Assembly (NCBI RefSeq): GCF_022919215.1
Contig: NZ_CP095048.1
Coordinates: forward strand, 53,593 to 117,592
Origin: Hymenobacter cellulosilyticus
GTDB taxonomy: Bacteria > Bacteroidota > Bacteroidia > Cytophagales > Hymenobacteraceae
DNA: 64,000 nt
Direction of reading: 5' to 3'
In this document: one piece after another, positions 10,087 through 18,231 of the stretch
How positions within the stretch are numbered: the first letter of the stretch is position 1
Layout of the letters: the number at the start of each line of letters is the position of its first letter
Translations under genes and position numbers: made by a program
The notes under the pieces: model-generated
The model's input: only the letters and a program-made list of their open reading frames with translations
The model's database searches: none
What the model was told of the DNA's origin: nothing

Positions 10087-10350
10087 CTAGTCAAAGTCCA
10101 AGTAGGCATCGAGCTTTTCCAAATCCAGAGCTATGTCAGCGTTGTCTGGGTAGTAGAAGTTCTCCTCCTCGATAATGCTTCCATCTTGGCATACAGTAAT
10201 AAGCAGGGATGGGCCTTCGCCCCTGCCTGTATCGCGAAGCTCCTCTTTGTAAAACTCTGCGTTGGGATAAAGTACGGCTAGCCTGCCCACGTATTCAGCT
10301 AAGCTGGCATTATTCAAGTTAAGGGGCGGGGTACTGCTGTGCTGACTCAT
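10087..10350 (-). CDS. Hypothetical acidic small protein
   Basis: An 87-residue acidic protein starting MSQHSSTPP at 10350; a longer frame to 10395 would overlap the recombinase gene. It has no cysteines beyond one, no membrane segment and no recognised domain. Its composition (many Asp and Glu, a YYP turn) resembles small immunity-like or anti-restriction-like proteins, but this is only a compositional remark. It follows the recombinase gene by 20 bp on the same strand and may be cotranscribed. Confidence 0.5.
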   Translation of the reverse strand: MSQHSSTPPLNLNNASLAEYVGRLAVLYPNAEFYKEELRDTGRGEGPSLLITVCQDGSIIEEENFYYPDNADIALDLEKLDAYLDFD

Positions 10351-10369
10351 AGCTGAGAGATAAAAGGGC

Positions 10370-11449
10370 TCAAAGGCCAAGTGATTGTGCCGCATTATAG
10401 GACACTACATTGTTGAGTTGGGTGTACCGCTCAATCATCGCATCCGTCTTCTGCTTCGTTTGGTTCTTGATGGCCTTGTGAGACTGGCCATTGAGTACGG
10501 CGATGGTCACAAAGGACACGCGCAGCGAGTGGGCCGAGTAGGCTGGCCCCAGGCGCTTTTGCACCAGCTTGTTGATGGAGATATCCGAAAGCCGCTTGTC
10601 CGAGGGAGCCGCCATCTGCCCAGGGGCAGCCCGCGGAATCTTCACAAACAGCGGCCCCGTGGTGCGGCCCAGCAGACCGAGCCAGGCGCGCAGGCAGCGC
10701 ACGGGGCAAAAATCCGCATTGGGGGCGTAGAAAATGGCTTTGTCCTCGACGGCACCGTACTGGTTGGTCTTGCTTTTGGACAGGTGTACCAACAGGGCCC
10801 GCTCCGTAAACTCCAACTGCTCGATGTTTAAGTCCACCAACTCAGAACGGCGGAAAGCCCCGGCGAAGCCTAGCAGCAGAAGGGCCCGGTCACGCAAGCC
10901 GGCTGACGTTTCCAAGTCGATGCGGCGAATGGCTTGCTTCAACTCGTCGACGGTGAAGGCCTGCGCCTGCTCCTGCCGCTTGCCCAGGGTGCGGGCAATG
11001 CCTTCCATCACGATATTGAGCGCATCCAGGGTAGCCGGCAGCCGGTGGCCGGCGAACTGGTGGGCCTTGCGGATGGCGGCCAGGTGGCGCTTGATGGTGG
11101 CCAGCGAGTGCGGGCGGATGAGCGGCTGCTGGCCCTTTCGCTTCTTTTTTCCCCCACCGCCCAGTGTATCGGATACCGGTTTCTCGGAAGCCAGGTAGGC
11201 GACGTACTCCGTGAGAGTATCCACGTCGGCCGGCACGGCGACGAAGCCATGCTGCTCGCAGAAGGTCACGTAGCTTTTCAAGTCAGAAGTATAGGCCCGC
11301 TCGGTATTGGCCGCGCCCTGCAGGCCGACTTCCAGAAAGCCCGCGACTTTAGCGGAGGCTCGGCTCAGGTGATAGCTGAGCGAGTGGGAAGCGTCGGGCA
11401 CTGGGAGAATAGAAAGGTCTTCGCTCATGGGATGATTCGGCGGTGCCAA
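10370..11449 (-). CDS. Tyrosine recombinase / phage-type integrase
   Basis: A site-specific recombinase of 359 residues (352 if it starts at MSEDL, 11428). The N-terminal core-binding domain covers about residues 25-150 and is interrupted by a basic insert (GGGGKKKRKGQQ). The catalytic domain shows GAFRRSEL (first Arg), a Lys-rich beta turn (SKSKTNQ), HSLRVSF (His-x-x-Arg) and IERYTQLN (nucleophile Tyr, about 344). All key residues are present, so it should be active. It could resolve plasmid multimers or move the defence island. A 13-bp palindrome lies about 75 bp before its start. No attachment site was identified. Confidence 0.9.
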   Translation of the reverse strand: MAPPNHPMSEDLSILPVPDASHSLSYHLSRASAKVAGFLEVGLQGAANTERAYTSDLKSYVTFCEQHGFVAVPADVDTLTEYVAYLASEKPVSDTLGGGGKKKRKGQQPLIRPHSLATIKRHLAAIRKAHQFAGHRLPATLDALNIVMEGIARTLGKRQEQAQAFTVDELKQAIRRIDLETSAGLRDRALLLLGFAGAFRRSELVDLNIEQLEFTERALLVHLSKSKTNQYGAVEDKAIFYAPNADFCPVRCLRAWLGLLGRTTGPLFVKIPRAAPGQMAAPSDKRLSDISINKLVQKRLGPAYSAHSLRVSFVTIAVLNGQSHKAIKNQTKQKTDAMIERYTQLNNVVSYNAAQSLGL

Positions 11450-11522
11450 TGCCGGGGCTGTCGCACACCTTATATAGTAGGTGTCAGAACTGGCTAGAAT
11501 GCTCCAATTTTCACGGTGAAGA

Positions 11523-11555
11523 TAAGTTATGATAAGTAAACATTATCATAACTTA
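11523..11555. repeat. 13-bp perfect inverted repeat upstream of the recombinase
   Basis: TAAGTTATGATAA at 11523-11535 pairs exactly with 11543-11555 across a 7-base spacer. It sits in an A+T-rich 250-bp gap between the recombinase start and a minus-strand unknown gene. It could be an operator, a recombination core site or a terminator for upstream genes. The lack of a T tract and its place before a recombinase gene favour an operator or recombination site. Confidence 0.55.
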
Positions 11556-11699
11556 AAATAAATTCTTTCCTTAACGTGCTTCGCTCGATACTTTCGGTGG
11601 AGTTTGCCGGATGAACTTGAGCGGTGGGAACGATGTCATCTTTGACACTCCCTCAGCCATCAGCACGCAGTACTTTCCGTTCTCTGAAAAAGGGACCTT

Positions 11700-12368
11700 T
11701 CAGTCACGAGTGTAATCACGGTTGCAGTTCGCCATCATATCACGAAACTCGTCCTCACTAAACTCTTCGTGGAAGCCATCATCGGTGCCACTCGCCTGAG
11801 CATAATTGCCCATCTTCTGGACCAGCACCATACTGCCGCCTAGTATGCGAACGATGTGCCGGGCTGCATGTGGCAATGGGGCATCATCGTTGTCAAACCG
11901 GTTATCCCAGATGCTTCGGGAGGCGTATTCGCCGGGGCCTAGCTCGGTAACTTCCTCTTGCATGTTGCCCGGCATCATGTACTCGTTGTGCAGAATCGCG
12001 AGCGGGGCCGTTTGAATGCGGAAATAGCTGAATTGATAGTCGTCAGGATTGTCGAAGCTTTCAAAAGTCAATTTCGCAACTCGGCAGACGCGGCGTTGGC
12101 TATGATGCGGGTCCGCATTGGTTTCCAGCTCAATTTGCCCTGATTCCTTCCCGAGGAAAGCGCCATATATTTCGAGCCAGCCACTATGAGGCAGGAACAG
12201 TGCGTTAATACCTGGAATGGCGCACATATGATTCAGCACCCGGACAACTTCGGGAATATCAGTCCATTCAGCGTGCGCAGGCACTCCTGCCGGAAAGAAC
12301 TGGTCGATAAGCTGCTTCCAGCTCACAGCACAGTGCTGCTTAAATTCTTCACTGCTGAGGATAGTCAT
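11700..12368 (-). CDS. Hypothetical protein
   Basis: A 222-residue soluble protein, first of four or five small minus-strand unknown genes. It is acidic at the C terminus (a Glu/Asp-rich stretch near residues 195-212) and has many aromatic residues in the middle. No signal peptide, membrane segment or catalytic motif is visible. Its size and composition are like those of SMI1/SUKH-type immunity proteins, but I see no diagnostic motif, so I leave it unnamed. It is followed by no close gene downstream. Confidence 0.5.
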   Translation of the reverse strand: MTILSSEEFKQHCAVSWKQLIDQFFPAGVPAHAEWTDIPEVVRVLNHMCAIPGINALFLPHSGWLEIYGAFLGKESGQIELETNADPHHSQRRVCRVAKLTFESFDNPDDYQFSYFRIQTAPLAILHNEYMMPGNMQEEVTELGPGEYASRSIWDNRFDNDDAPLPHAARHIVRILGGSMVLVQKMGNYAQASGTDDGFHEEFSEDEFRDMMANCNRDYTRD

Positions 12369-12428
12369 GTCGGAAAAACGGTGTGTGGGTGAGTTGTTAC
12401 TTTTGGCGTAGTGCCGGAGATTGAAGTC

Positions 12429-12860
12429 TTACCGTTGTTTTTTCGGTATCACGAGTTGAATGTCAGCAGCAGGGTCCAGTAAGTTGTATTCCTCTTCGGT
12501 CAACTCTTTGACGGAGTCGACTCGCAGCTTCCATCCGCTCCCTCTCAAATTGCGGCCAAACATCATAGTCGCTCCGTCTAATTCGCTGGCTACGGTATGC
12601 ACGGTGAGCGTATCGGCCGCACTTTTGCGACTTTCCAGTACGCCACAGTAATAGGCAATTCGGGACTTTGCCTCGCACAGCTCTGCGTAGCGGGTAGTAT
12701 CGTCTATGCTGTCGTAGAAAGCCTTGGCTTTATCGTATTCGTTGAACACCTTGCGCCGCTCTCGTCGGCCCCAGCGCGCGGTGTTCAACGAATAATCAAC
12801 GGTAAATTCTCCCTTATTATAGGATGGAGCCCCTTGGCCCCCGTAATCATTAGTTGGCAT
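12429..12860 (-). CDS. Hypothetical protein
   Basis: A 143-residue protein, taking the ATG at 12860 (MPTNDYGG); a TTG at 12878 would add six residues and overlap the preceding gene. The N-terminal third is polar and the middle is helical and basic (RWGRRERRKVF). The C terminus ends in KKQR. No family recognised. It begins four bases after the stop of the 12865-13335 gene, so the two are probably cotranscribed. Confidence 0.5.
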   Translation of the reverse strand: MPTNDYGGQGAPSYNKGEFTVDYSLNTARWGRRERRKVFNEYDKAKAFYDSIDDTTRYAELCEAKSRIAYYCGVLESRKSAADTLTVHTVASELDGATMMFGRNLRGSGWKLRVDSVKELTEEEYNLLDPAADIQLVIPKKQR

Positions 12861-12864
12861 AGGG

Positions 12865-13335
12865 TCAGAAGATAGCAACGCTTTGATGAGTCGGTTGTTT
12901 GTTGAGCTGTTCCATCGCTTCCCGCACGGTTGTGGCCTGCGTAGCCACTGGCACGACAGCGAAAGCAGGGTTGGCTCCTGGCTGAGCGATTAGCTGCATA
13001 ATCCTGATGTTCAACGGCGGTTCTGTCGCTGCTAGAATCACGTAGTGAAGCACGTCATCAACACCGTGGAGCGTGAAAAAGCGCCGCTGAACATCTGCGG
13101 ATGCTGGGTTAAGGCGCATCCACTGGTAATGAACCCACTGGCCGGCGGCCCATACGCTAGGCTCGTCCTCTCCGTCCACTAGGGAAAACGCCGTATCGAG
13201 CACCCCCTGCTCAATCAACTCTTCTGCCATATCCTGCTGTCGGGGAGTTAAGTGCTTCCACAAGACAGGGTCTTGGTCAATGGAATGGTTGTCCTCCATC
13301 CAGCGAATGAAGGACAGTTGCTCGGATGCAAACAT
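12865..13335 (-). CDS. Hypothetical protein
   Basis: A 156-residue protein with tryptophan-rich segments in the first half (FIRWMED, SVWAAGQWVHYQWMR) and a conserved-looking TLHGVDDVLHYVILA stretch. No known motif, signal peptide or membrane segment. Its stop is four bases before the start of the next minus-strand gene, and the upstream zinc-ribbon gene ends 34 bp away, so the set looks like one transcript of small plasmid genes. Function unknown. Confidence 0.5.
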   Translation of the reverse strand: MFASEQLSFIRWMEDNHSIDQDPVLWKHLTPRQQDMAEELIEQGVLDTAFSLVDGEDEPSVWAAGQWVHYQWMRLNPASADVQRRFFTLHGVDDVLHYVILAATEPPLNIRIMQLIAQPGANPAFAVVPVATQATTVREAMEQLNKQPTHQSVAIF

Positions 13336-13368
13336 GATAGGTCTATTGGTGAATATCGGCCGGGTAAA

Positions 13369-13677
13369 CTAAAAGGAATTCCAGTCGCTCAGGATGGAAT
13401 GTTCCTGGCAATTCGCACAATAGGCAATTTGGCCCACTGCCAATCCCTGGGCGTCGAGGCTGGCTCGCATGGGAGCCATGTTTTCCCAGGTTTCGGAAGG
13501 AACCTGTGCTTGGGTTACTTCGAGCCGTTCGCCACCACAGGTCGTGCAGGTGGGCACTCCGTCGAGCAGGGCTCCTAAACTTTGTTTGAAGGCTGCGTGC
13601 CGATGCTGTTGTTCGCGTTGCCGGTTCGCGCTGGCTTTCTTCTGGGAGGCTTTTTTGCGGGTACGACTGGCTAGCAT
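13369..13677 (-). CDS. Small zinc-ribbon protein with basic N terminus
   Basis: A 102-residue protein beginning MLASRTRKK at 13677. The first 35 residues are strongly basic and rich in Lys, Arg and Gln, which suits nucleic-acid binding. Two CxxC pairs, TCTTCGG and AYCANCQ, about 40 residues apart, should bind one zinc ion. It ends in an acidic-aromatic tail. It heads the run of minus-strand unknown genes. Role unknown; a nucleic-acid-binding accessory is possible. Confidence 0.55.
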   Translation of the reverse strand: MLASRTRKKASQKKASANRQREQQHRHAAFKQSLGALLDGVPTCTTCGGERLEVTQAQVPSETWENMAPMRASLDAQGLAVGQIAYCANCQEHSILSDWNSF

Positions 13678-13786
13678 AATAAGGCTGGGTAGCAAATGAA
13701 CTTTCAAGCAAGTTAACAAGCTGCTTATTTGCTAATTTCTGATAGGCAAAACGTCTACAGTTGAGGTGTGTACCTGAATAGGATGG

Positions 13787-14465
13787 TCATCTGCGACGCT
13801 TAAACGGTATTGTGGGAGGTGTATAGGTTGGGGCCGGAGCCGGACGGGAAGACTCGTACAGCTTGCGCAGATAATCCTGCGTGCGATACTCCCCCATTTC
13901 ATCTTCCAGCTCATATGGGAGCTTGCCTTCGAATTTGGCGCGGGCCCGCAGTTGCCAGAAGTAGGCATCGAAATAGCCTGGTCGCACGCTGACAATGACC
14001 AGCATCTTGTCATCGCTCAACTCGTAGCGCACATCCTCGACGTAATAGGCACCCTCTCCGGTTTCGCCCATCAGGAACCAAAGCTCAAGCCCTTCTCCTA
14101 CCCGGGGTATTATTGGCAGCCGGCACAGAAAGCTCACCCCGTCTTGCTTCCCGCGCACGTGCACGATGTGCTCCACATTCGTGTACTGAAGCACGTCGGC
14201 GTCGGTGGAAATTGCCGCAATAAAGTCCTCGTGCAGCGTATCCAGCTACTTTCGAAACCTGCTCGCGGTGATGCCAAACTGCTCCTGCAGCGTTTTGCTA
14301 GCGGGCGACTTATCATCCGGGCCAATGGCCATGATTGCCTCGATAAGCGGGTCGTAGGGCTTGCCCCTGCAGCTTGGCTAAGGCCGGGCGGGCCAGCGAG
14401 AGACAATAGATGATTTTGCTGGCCTTAATAGGTGGCTTCGGGCGCTCCTGATATCGGTGTCTCAT
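13787..14465 (-). pseudogene. Degenerate unknown gene with a frameshift and an amber codon
   Basis: Three pieces of one reading frame can be joined on the minus strand. It starts at ATG 14465 (MRHRYQERPKPP), runs to a G4 tract at 14364-14367 where one base too many shifts the frame, continues as KPYDPLIEAIMAIG to an in-frame TAG after SRFRK, and resumes as LDTLHEDFIAAI into the open 135-residue part ending at 13787. The intact product would be about 225 residues. The piece before the TAG (SKTLQEQFGITASRFRK) resembles a winged-helix DNA-binding segment. A TAC-to-TAG change explains the stop. With two independent lesions it looks truly decayed. Family unknown. Confidence 0.6.
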
Positions 14466-14683
14466 GGTTCGCTAATCAAAGGGGGATTGTAGGCTTGCTG
14501 CCCCAATTTAATGCAGGCTACACTGTTGATTATAAGCTTAGTGGACCTCTGCGCAGAGCGAGCATATACCGAATGGCTGCCCGCAAAGGGCCCGGTGTTT
14601 TTGTACGCAACGAGAACGACATGTTTTGTCGCTGTAGACTTACACTTTCGTGACCAGTCAGCCTGACTTATTAATTACTGCCC

Positions 14684-14980
14684 ATGCTCCGCGCTATTCG
14701 AATCACAAAGCCTAGTACCGAGGTGCACAAGCTACCTGCAGCCATCCATGCCGTTCCCGCTACGGTAGCGCTCTACGTGGCTTCCGTGGCCAGTCGATAT
14801 CAGAATCAAGGGCTCAGCCTAGCTGAGTTGGTAGCGGCCGGTGAAGAAGAATGGCAGCAGGCACAGCAGCATTACGGGGCTGCCTCTGAGCAACTGGACC
14901 GGTGGGGTGCCTGGTGGGTGAAAGAAAGGATTCTACAAGTGCTGGAAACTATGCTGCCCAATGAGGAAGGTACTGCATAA
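14684..14980 (+). CDS. Mini-protein resembling sigma-70 region 2 only
   Basis: A 98-residue protein whose residues 27-87 track sigma-70 region 2: a VASRYQNQGLSLAELV block like the core-binding 2.1-2.2 helix of RpoD-type factors, then a segment ending in WGAWWVKERILQVLE, which lines up with the YAVWWIRQSILQAL -10-binding helix 2.3-2.4. Regions 1.1, 3 and 4 are absent, and the usual NEGNLGL and ETRG motifs are altered. It could bind core polymerase as a decoy or act with a separate -35 reader. The resemblance is seen; a regulatory role is inference. The WYL gene follows 157 bp downstream. Confidence 0.6.
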   Translation: MLRAIRITKPSTEVHKLPAAIHAVPATVALYVASVASRYQNQGLSLAELVAAGEEEWQQAQQHYGAASEQLDRWGAWWVKERILQVLETMLPNEEGTA

Positions 14981-15137
14981 ATGCCTGCTTGCCCTTCATT
15001 GCCAATCCTTATATTGCACCCTGCCTTGTGCGGATTTATGGCTTTCTGATAACGCTATGCTATTCTTTAATCTGTCGACTACGCCAAACGAATAGCCTGC
15101 TTACTTCATCTATCGCACGGTAGCTCCTATCCTTTTC

Positions 15138-16046
15138 GTGACCACCCACGCCCACTTTCTTCGTCAGTTACTGCTGGTACTGCGCCTGCAGAGCCTTCGC
15201 CGGGCTGTCCCTTTTGAGGAGTTGCGCGACTACTTGTTGGAGCAGACTTCGCTGCGGGACCTGGCCGCTAACTATTCGCAGCGCACCTTCCAGCGGGATT
15301 TACCCAAAATCGCGGAGCGCTTCGGCGTTACGATTGCGCATGACCGGCGAGCAGGCGGCTACGTGGTTACCTCGACGGACCCGCTGCCGGAAGGCTACCA
15401 GCGGCTGCTCGATGCCTTTGAGCTACAGGAATTCCTGCGGCTGCCAACGGCACTGAGCCCGTTTGTGCAGTGGGAATCCCGGCGGCCCCTGGGTACGGAA
15501 TGGCTGCAGCCGCTGCTGCGCGCCGTGCAGCAGCGCCGCCAAGTGGCGTTTCAGTACCACAAGTTCTGGGACGATGAGCCCTCGGCCCGCACTGTTTCCC
15601 CACTGTTGCTCAAAGAATTCAAAGGCCGTTGGTATCTGCTGGCACACGACCCAGCTAGGGACGTCCTCCGGTGCTTCGGACTAGACCGCATCCAGGCGCT
15701 GGAATCAACTGCTAATTCATTTGAGCCTCCTGCGGATTTTCAGCCCGAGGCGTACTACGCTCACAGCTTTGGCATTATTCGCCCGGACCATGAGCTACCG
15801 GCGGACATTGTTCTGGCACTGAAACCAACGCAGGGCCAATACCTCAAGTCATTCCCACTACACAGTTCACAGCGTGTGATGGTGGATACGGATGAGGAGC
15901 TACTGATTCAGTTGACTGTCTATAACACCCATGACCTGCTGATGGAGTTGCTATCTCTCGGCGACCAGGTGCAAGTGCTAGCTCCTGCTTCACTCCGAGC
16001 CCAGCTAAAGCAGATTCATGCGGCGGCGGTGAAGGGCGGCAGCTAG
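15138..16046 (+). CDS. WYL-domain transcriptional regulator
   Basis: A 302-residue regulator starting at GTG 15138. An N-terminal winged helix-turn-helix (about residues 10-75, with YSQRTFQRDLPKI) is followed by a WYL domain (about 130-200, with GRWYLLAHD) and a C-terminal WCX-like extension (about 210-300). WYL proteins bind small ligands or nucleic acid and often repress defence operons, for example beside BREX and CBASS. Here it sits directly upstream of the zinc-ribbon and two DUF262 genes on the same strand, so it probably controls them. No operator was identified with confidence. Confidence 0.87.
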   Translation: MTTHAHFLRQLLLVLRLQSLRRAVPFEELRDYLLEQTSLRDLAANYSQRTFQRDLPKIAERFGVTIAHDRRAGGYVVTSTDPLPEGYQRLLDAFELQEFLRLPTALSPFVQWESRRPLGTEWLQPLLRAVQQRRQVAFQYHKFWDDEPSARTVSPLLLKEFKGRWYLLAHDPARDVLRCFGLDRIQALESTANSFEPPADFQPEAYYAHSFGIIRPDHELPADIVLALKPTQGQYLKSFPLHSSQRVMVDTDEELLIQLTVYNTHDLLMELLSLGDQVQVLAPASLRAQLKQIHAAAVKGGS

Positions 16047-16114
16047 CTTCGCTTTTATAATACCAGGGCCGCCGAAAACTGCTCAGAGTGGGCAAGACTT
16101 TTTTCCAACACACA

Positions 16115-16366
16115 ATGGCTGACGTTTACTGTAAATACTGTGGTCACAAGGCTAATACCGTTGCTGCCCTTACTTCTGGTGCCTGTATGCACCATCCGCT
16201 TGGTGTAGCCAAGGGTAAGCATAGCCTTTATGAGGGTGCTACAAAGTCCAGCTACACGTGTAAAAACTGCGGCCATAAGGCAAACTCAATATCAGCGCTG
16301 ACCTCTGGCGCGTGCATGCGCCATCCAAACGGTGTTGCAAAGGGAAAGCACGAGCCGGTTATGTAG
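16115..16366 (+). CDS. Small protein of two tandem zinc-ribbon repeats
   Basis: An 83-residue protein from ATG 16115 made of two near-identical units of about 40 residues. Each unit has CxxCGHKAN, then ALTSGACM, HP and GVAKGKH, so each offers three Cys and one or more His to hold zinc. The first unit is residues 5-42 and the second 49-82. The strong identity between the units suggests a recent internal duplication. It lies between the WYL regulator and the DUF262 pair and may be a DNA- or RNA-binding part of that module. Function unknown. Confidence 0.65.
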   Translation: MADVYCKYCGHKANTVAALTSGACMHHPLGVAKGKHSLYEGATKSSYTCKNCGHKANSISALTSGACMRHPNGVAKGKHEPVM

Positions 16367-16452
16367 ATAGAATTGTCAGCTAAATAAAGAATTGAGTCAA
16401 TGTCACTTTGGACCTGAGTCCGGGTGCATTCAACACCAGCACACCTAATCGC

Positions 16453-18225
16453 ATGACCCCATCTGATATCCTGATTTACAGTAATCTGATAGAGCTAAAG
16501 CCAATCGGCAAGCTCCTCAATCAGCATTTTATAGTCCCTTCCTACCAGCGAGGATACAGATGGACCACACGCCAGGTAGAAGACTTGCTAGATGACCTGG
16601 CAGACTTTGATAAGCATGGTGTTCAAGGCTCGTTCTACTGCTTGCAGCCAATCATCGTGAAGAAGCAAGGCGAGAAGTGGGAGCTGATAGATGGGCAGCA
16701 GCGTCTGACGACGATTTATATCATTCTGAACTATATCAAGACGGCATCTCTGCCAACTGCAGAAACCCCCTTTGCGCTGGAATACGCCACGCGTAGCGGC
16801 AGCTTGGAGTTTCTCCAGAATATTCAAGCTTCCCGTAGCAACGAGAACATAGACTTTTACTACATCAGCCAAGCTTACGACTGTATCGATGAGTGGATTC
16901 GTGGGAAGGATGATAAGGCGATGGCTGCAGTTGAGCTTTATCAGGTCTTGTTGAAAAAGACCTGTATCATCTGGTATCAGATAGACGAGGGACATGACCC
17001 TCATGATATCTTTATTCGGATTAACTCCGGCAAGATTCCGTTGACTAACGCTGAGTTGGTCAAGGCGCTTTTTTTAAAGCGTCGCGGCAAGGAGGCAAGT
17101 ATTGAATCGATTGAGTTTGAGAAGCGTCAATCAGAGATTGCCAGCGAATGGGACTACATAGAGGCCGAGCTGCAGCGAGATGAAATCTGGTATTTTCTCA
17201 ATCGTGAGCCAAATAGCCAGGCCACGCGGATTGAGTTCATCTTAAATAATCTGGTAGGGACGCGTCCTAGCCATAAAGATGAATATGCAACCTTCCGAAA
17301 GTTCAGCGAGCTACTAGAGGACTTGTCCGCCAAAGAGGTTTCAGAGTACTGGCAACAGGTAAAAAACAGGTTCCTTCTTTTTCAAGAGTGGTTTGAAGAC
17401 CGCGAGCTATACCATCAGATTGGATACCTGCTTGCTGTTAGGGAGCCGCTGGAGCCGCTGGTAGAAAAGGCAAAAGACCTCTCAAAGTCACGATTCAAGA
17501 AATATCTGACGGAGCGCATTCAGTCCAAGGTAGCTTACCAGATAGGAAACTTACGGTATAGCAACTCAAGGGAGAAATGGCCGCTGCAGTGTGTGCTTCT
17601 GTTGTTTAACGTTGAGACTCTCCGCCAAAATAAGGAAGAGAGCTACCGCTTCCCATTTCATCACTACAAAGGCAATGGGAGCGAGTCGCGTACCTGGAGC
17701 CTTGAGCATATCCACGCACAGCGGGACCCTGGATTCAGTACCACGGAGAAGTTTCACATCTGGCTTAGTGGCATTCGGCCCTTCGTCGCCGAAGCAATCG
17801 GTCTGCCTCAGCCGGTTGAGGAGAAAGAAGACGGTGCTCGACTTTCTCCGGCGCAGGTAGTCGCGGCGATTGACGAGGCGCTGCAGATGGACGACTTGGA
17901 TAAAGATGGATTTGAGCAGGTGCAAGACCAGATTTTTGAGCTGTTCGGCTCGCCTGAGCTGGATGATATCACCAACATGGCACTGCTAACCACCAACGAC
18001 AACTCAGCCCTTAACAACGGCCCTTTTCCGCAGAAGCGCTCCAAGATTATTGAGCTAGAGAGAAAAGGGTCTTTCATTCCAATCGCCACCCGCAACGTGT
18101 TTCTGAAATACTACACTGATAACGCCGGACACTTGAGCTACTGGACGGAGACTGACCGAAATGCCTATCTACAGGCCATCAAAACGACTCTAGCAGCTTA
18201 TTTGCCTACACAACACTCAGCCTAG
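16453..18225 (+). CDS. DUF262 + DUF1524 protein (GmrSD-like)
   Basis: A 590-residue protein from ATG 16453 (a TTG at 16408 would add 15 residues). The DUF262 domain shows VPSYQRGYRW and LIDGQQRLTT near residues 23-80 and FIRINSGKIPLTNAE near 185. The C-terminal quarter is DUF1524-like, with SLEHIHAQ (general-base His) and a terminal ALLTTNDNSALNNGPFPQKR block. This is the GmrSD architecture, an NTP-dependent type IV restriction enzyme against modified phage DNA. It is seven bases upstream of a second DUF262 gene. Restriction of modified DNA is inferred from the family. Confidence 0.88.
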   Translation: MTPSDILIYSNLIELKPIGKLLNQHFIVPSYQRGYRWTTRQVEDLLDDLADFDKHGVQGSFYCLQPIIVKKQGEKWELIDGQQRLTTIYIILNYIKTASLPTAETPFALEYATRSGSLEFLQNIQASRSNENIDFYYISQAYDCIDEWIRGKDDKAMAAVELYQVLLKKTCIIWYQIDEGHDPHDIFIRINSGKIPLTNAELVKALFLKRRGKEASIESIEFEKRQSEIASEWDYIEAELQRDEIWYFLNREPNSQATRIEFILNNLVGTRPSHKDEYATFRKFSELLEDLSAKEVSEYWQQVKNRFLLFQEWFEDRELYHQIGYLLAVREPLEPLVEKAKDLSKSRFKKYLTERIQSKVAYQIGNLRYSNSREKWPLQCVLLLFNVETLRQNKEESYRFPFHHYKGNGSESRTWSLEHIHAQRDPGFSTTEKFHIWLSGIRPFVAEAIGLPQPVEEKEDGARLSPAQVVAAIDEALQMDDLDKDGFEQVQDQIFELFGSPELDDITNMALLTTNDNSALNNGPFPQKRSKIIELERKGSFIPIATRNVFLKYYTDNAGHLSYWTETDRNAYLQAIKTTLAAYLPTQHSA

Positions 18226-18231
18226 TCCAGC

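Noticed and set aside
14432..14653. Plus-strand frame overlapping the degenerate gene's start
   Set aside because: It overlaps the better-supported minus-strand reading frame, and has no family pattern.
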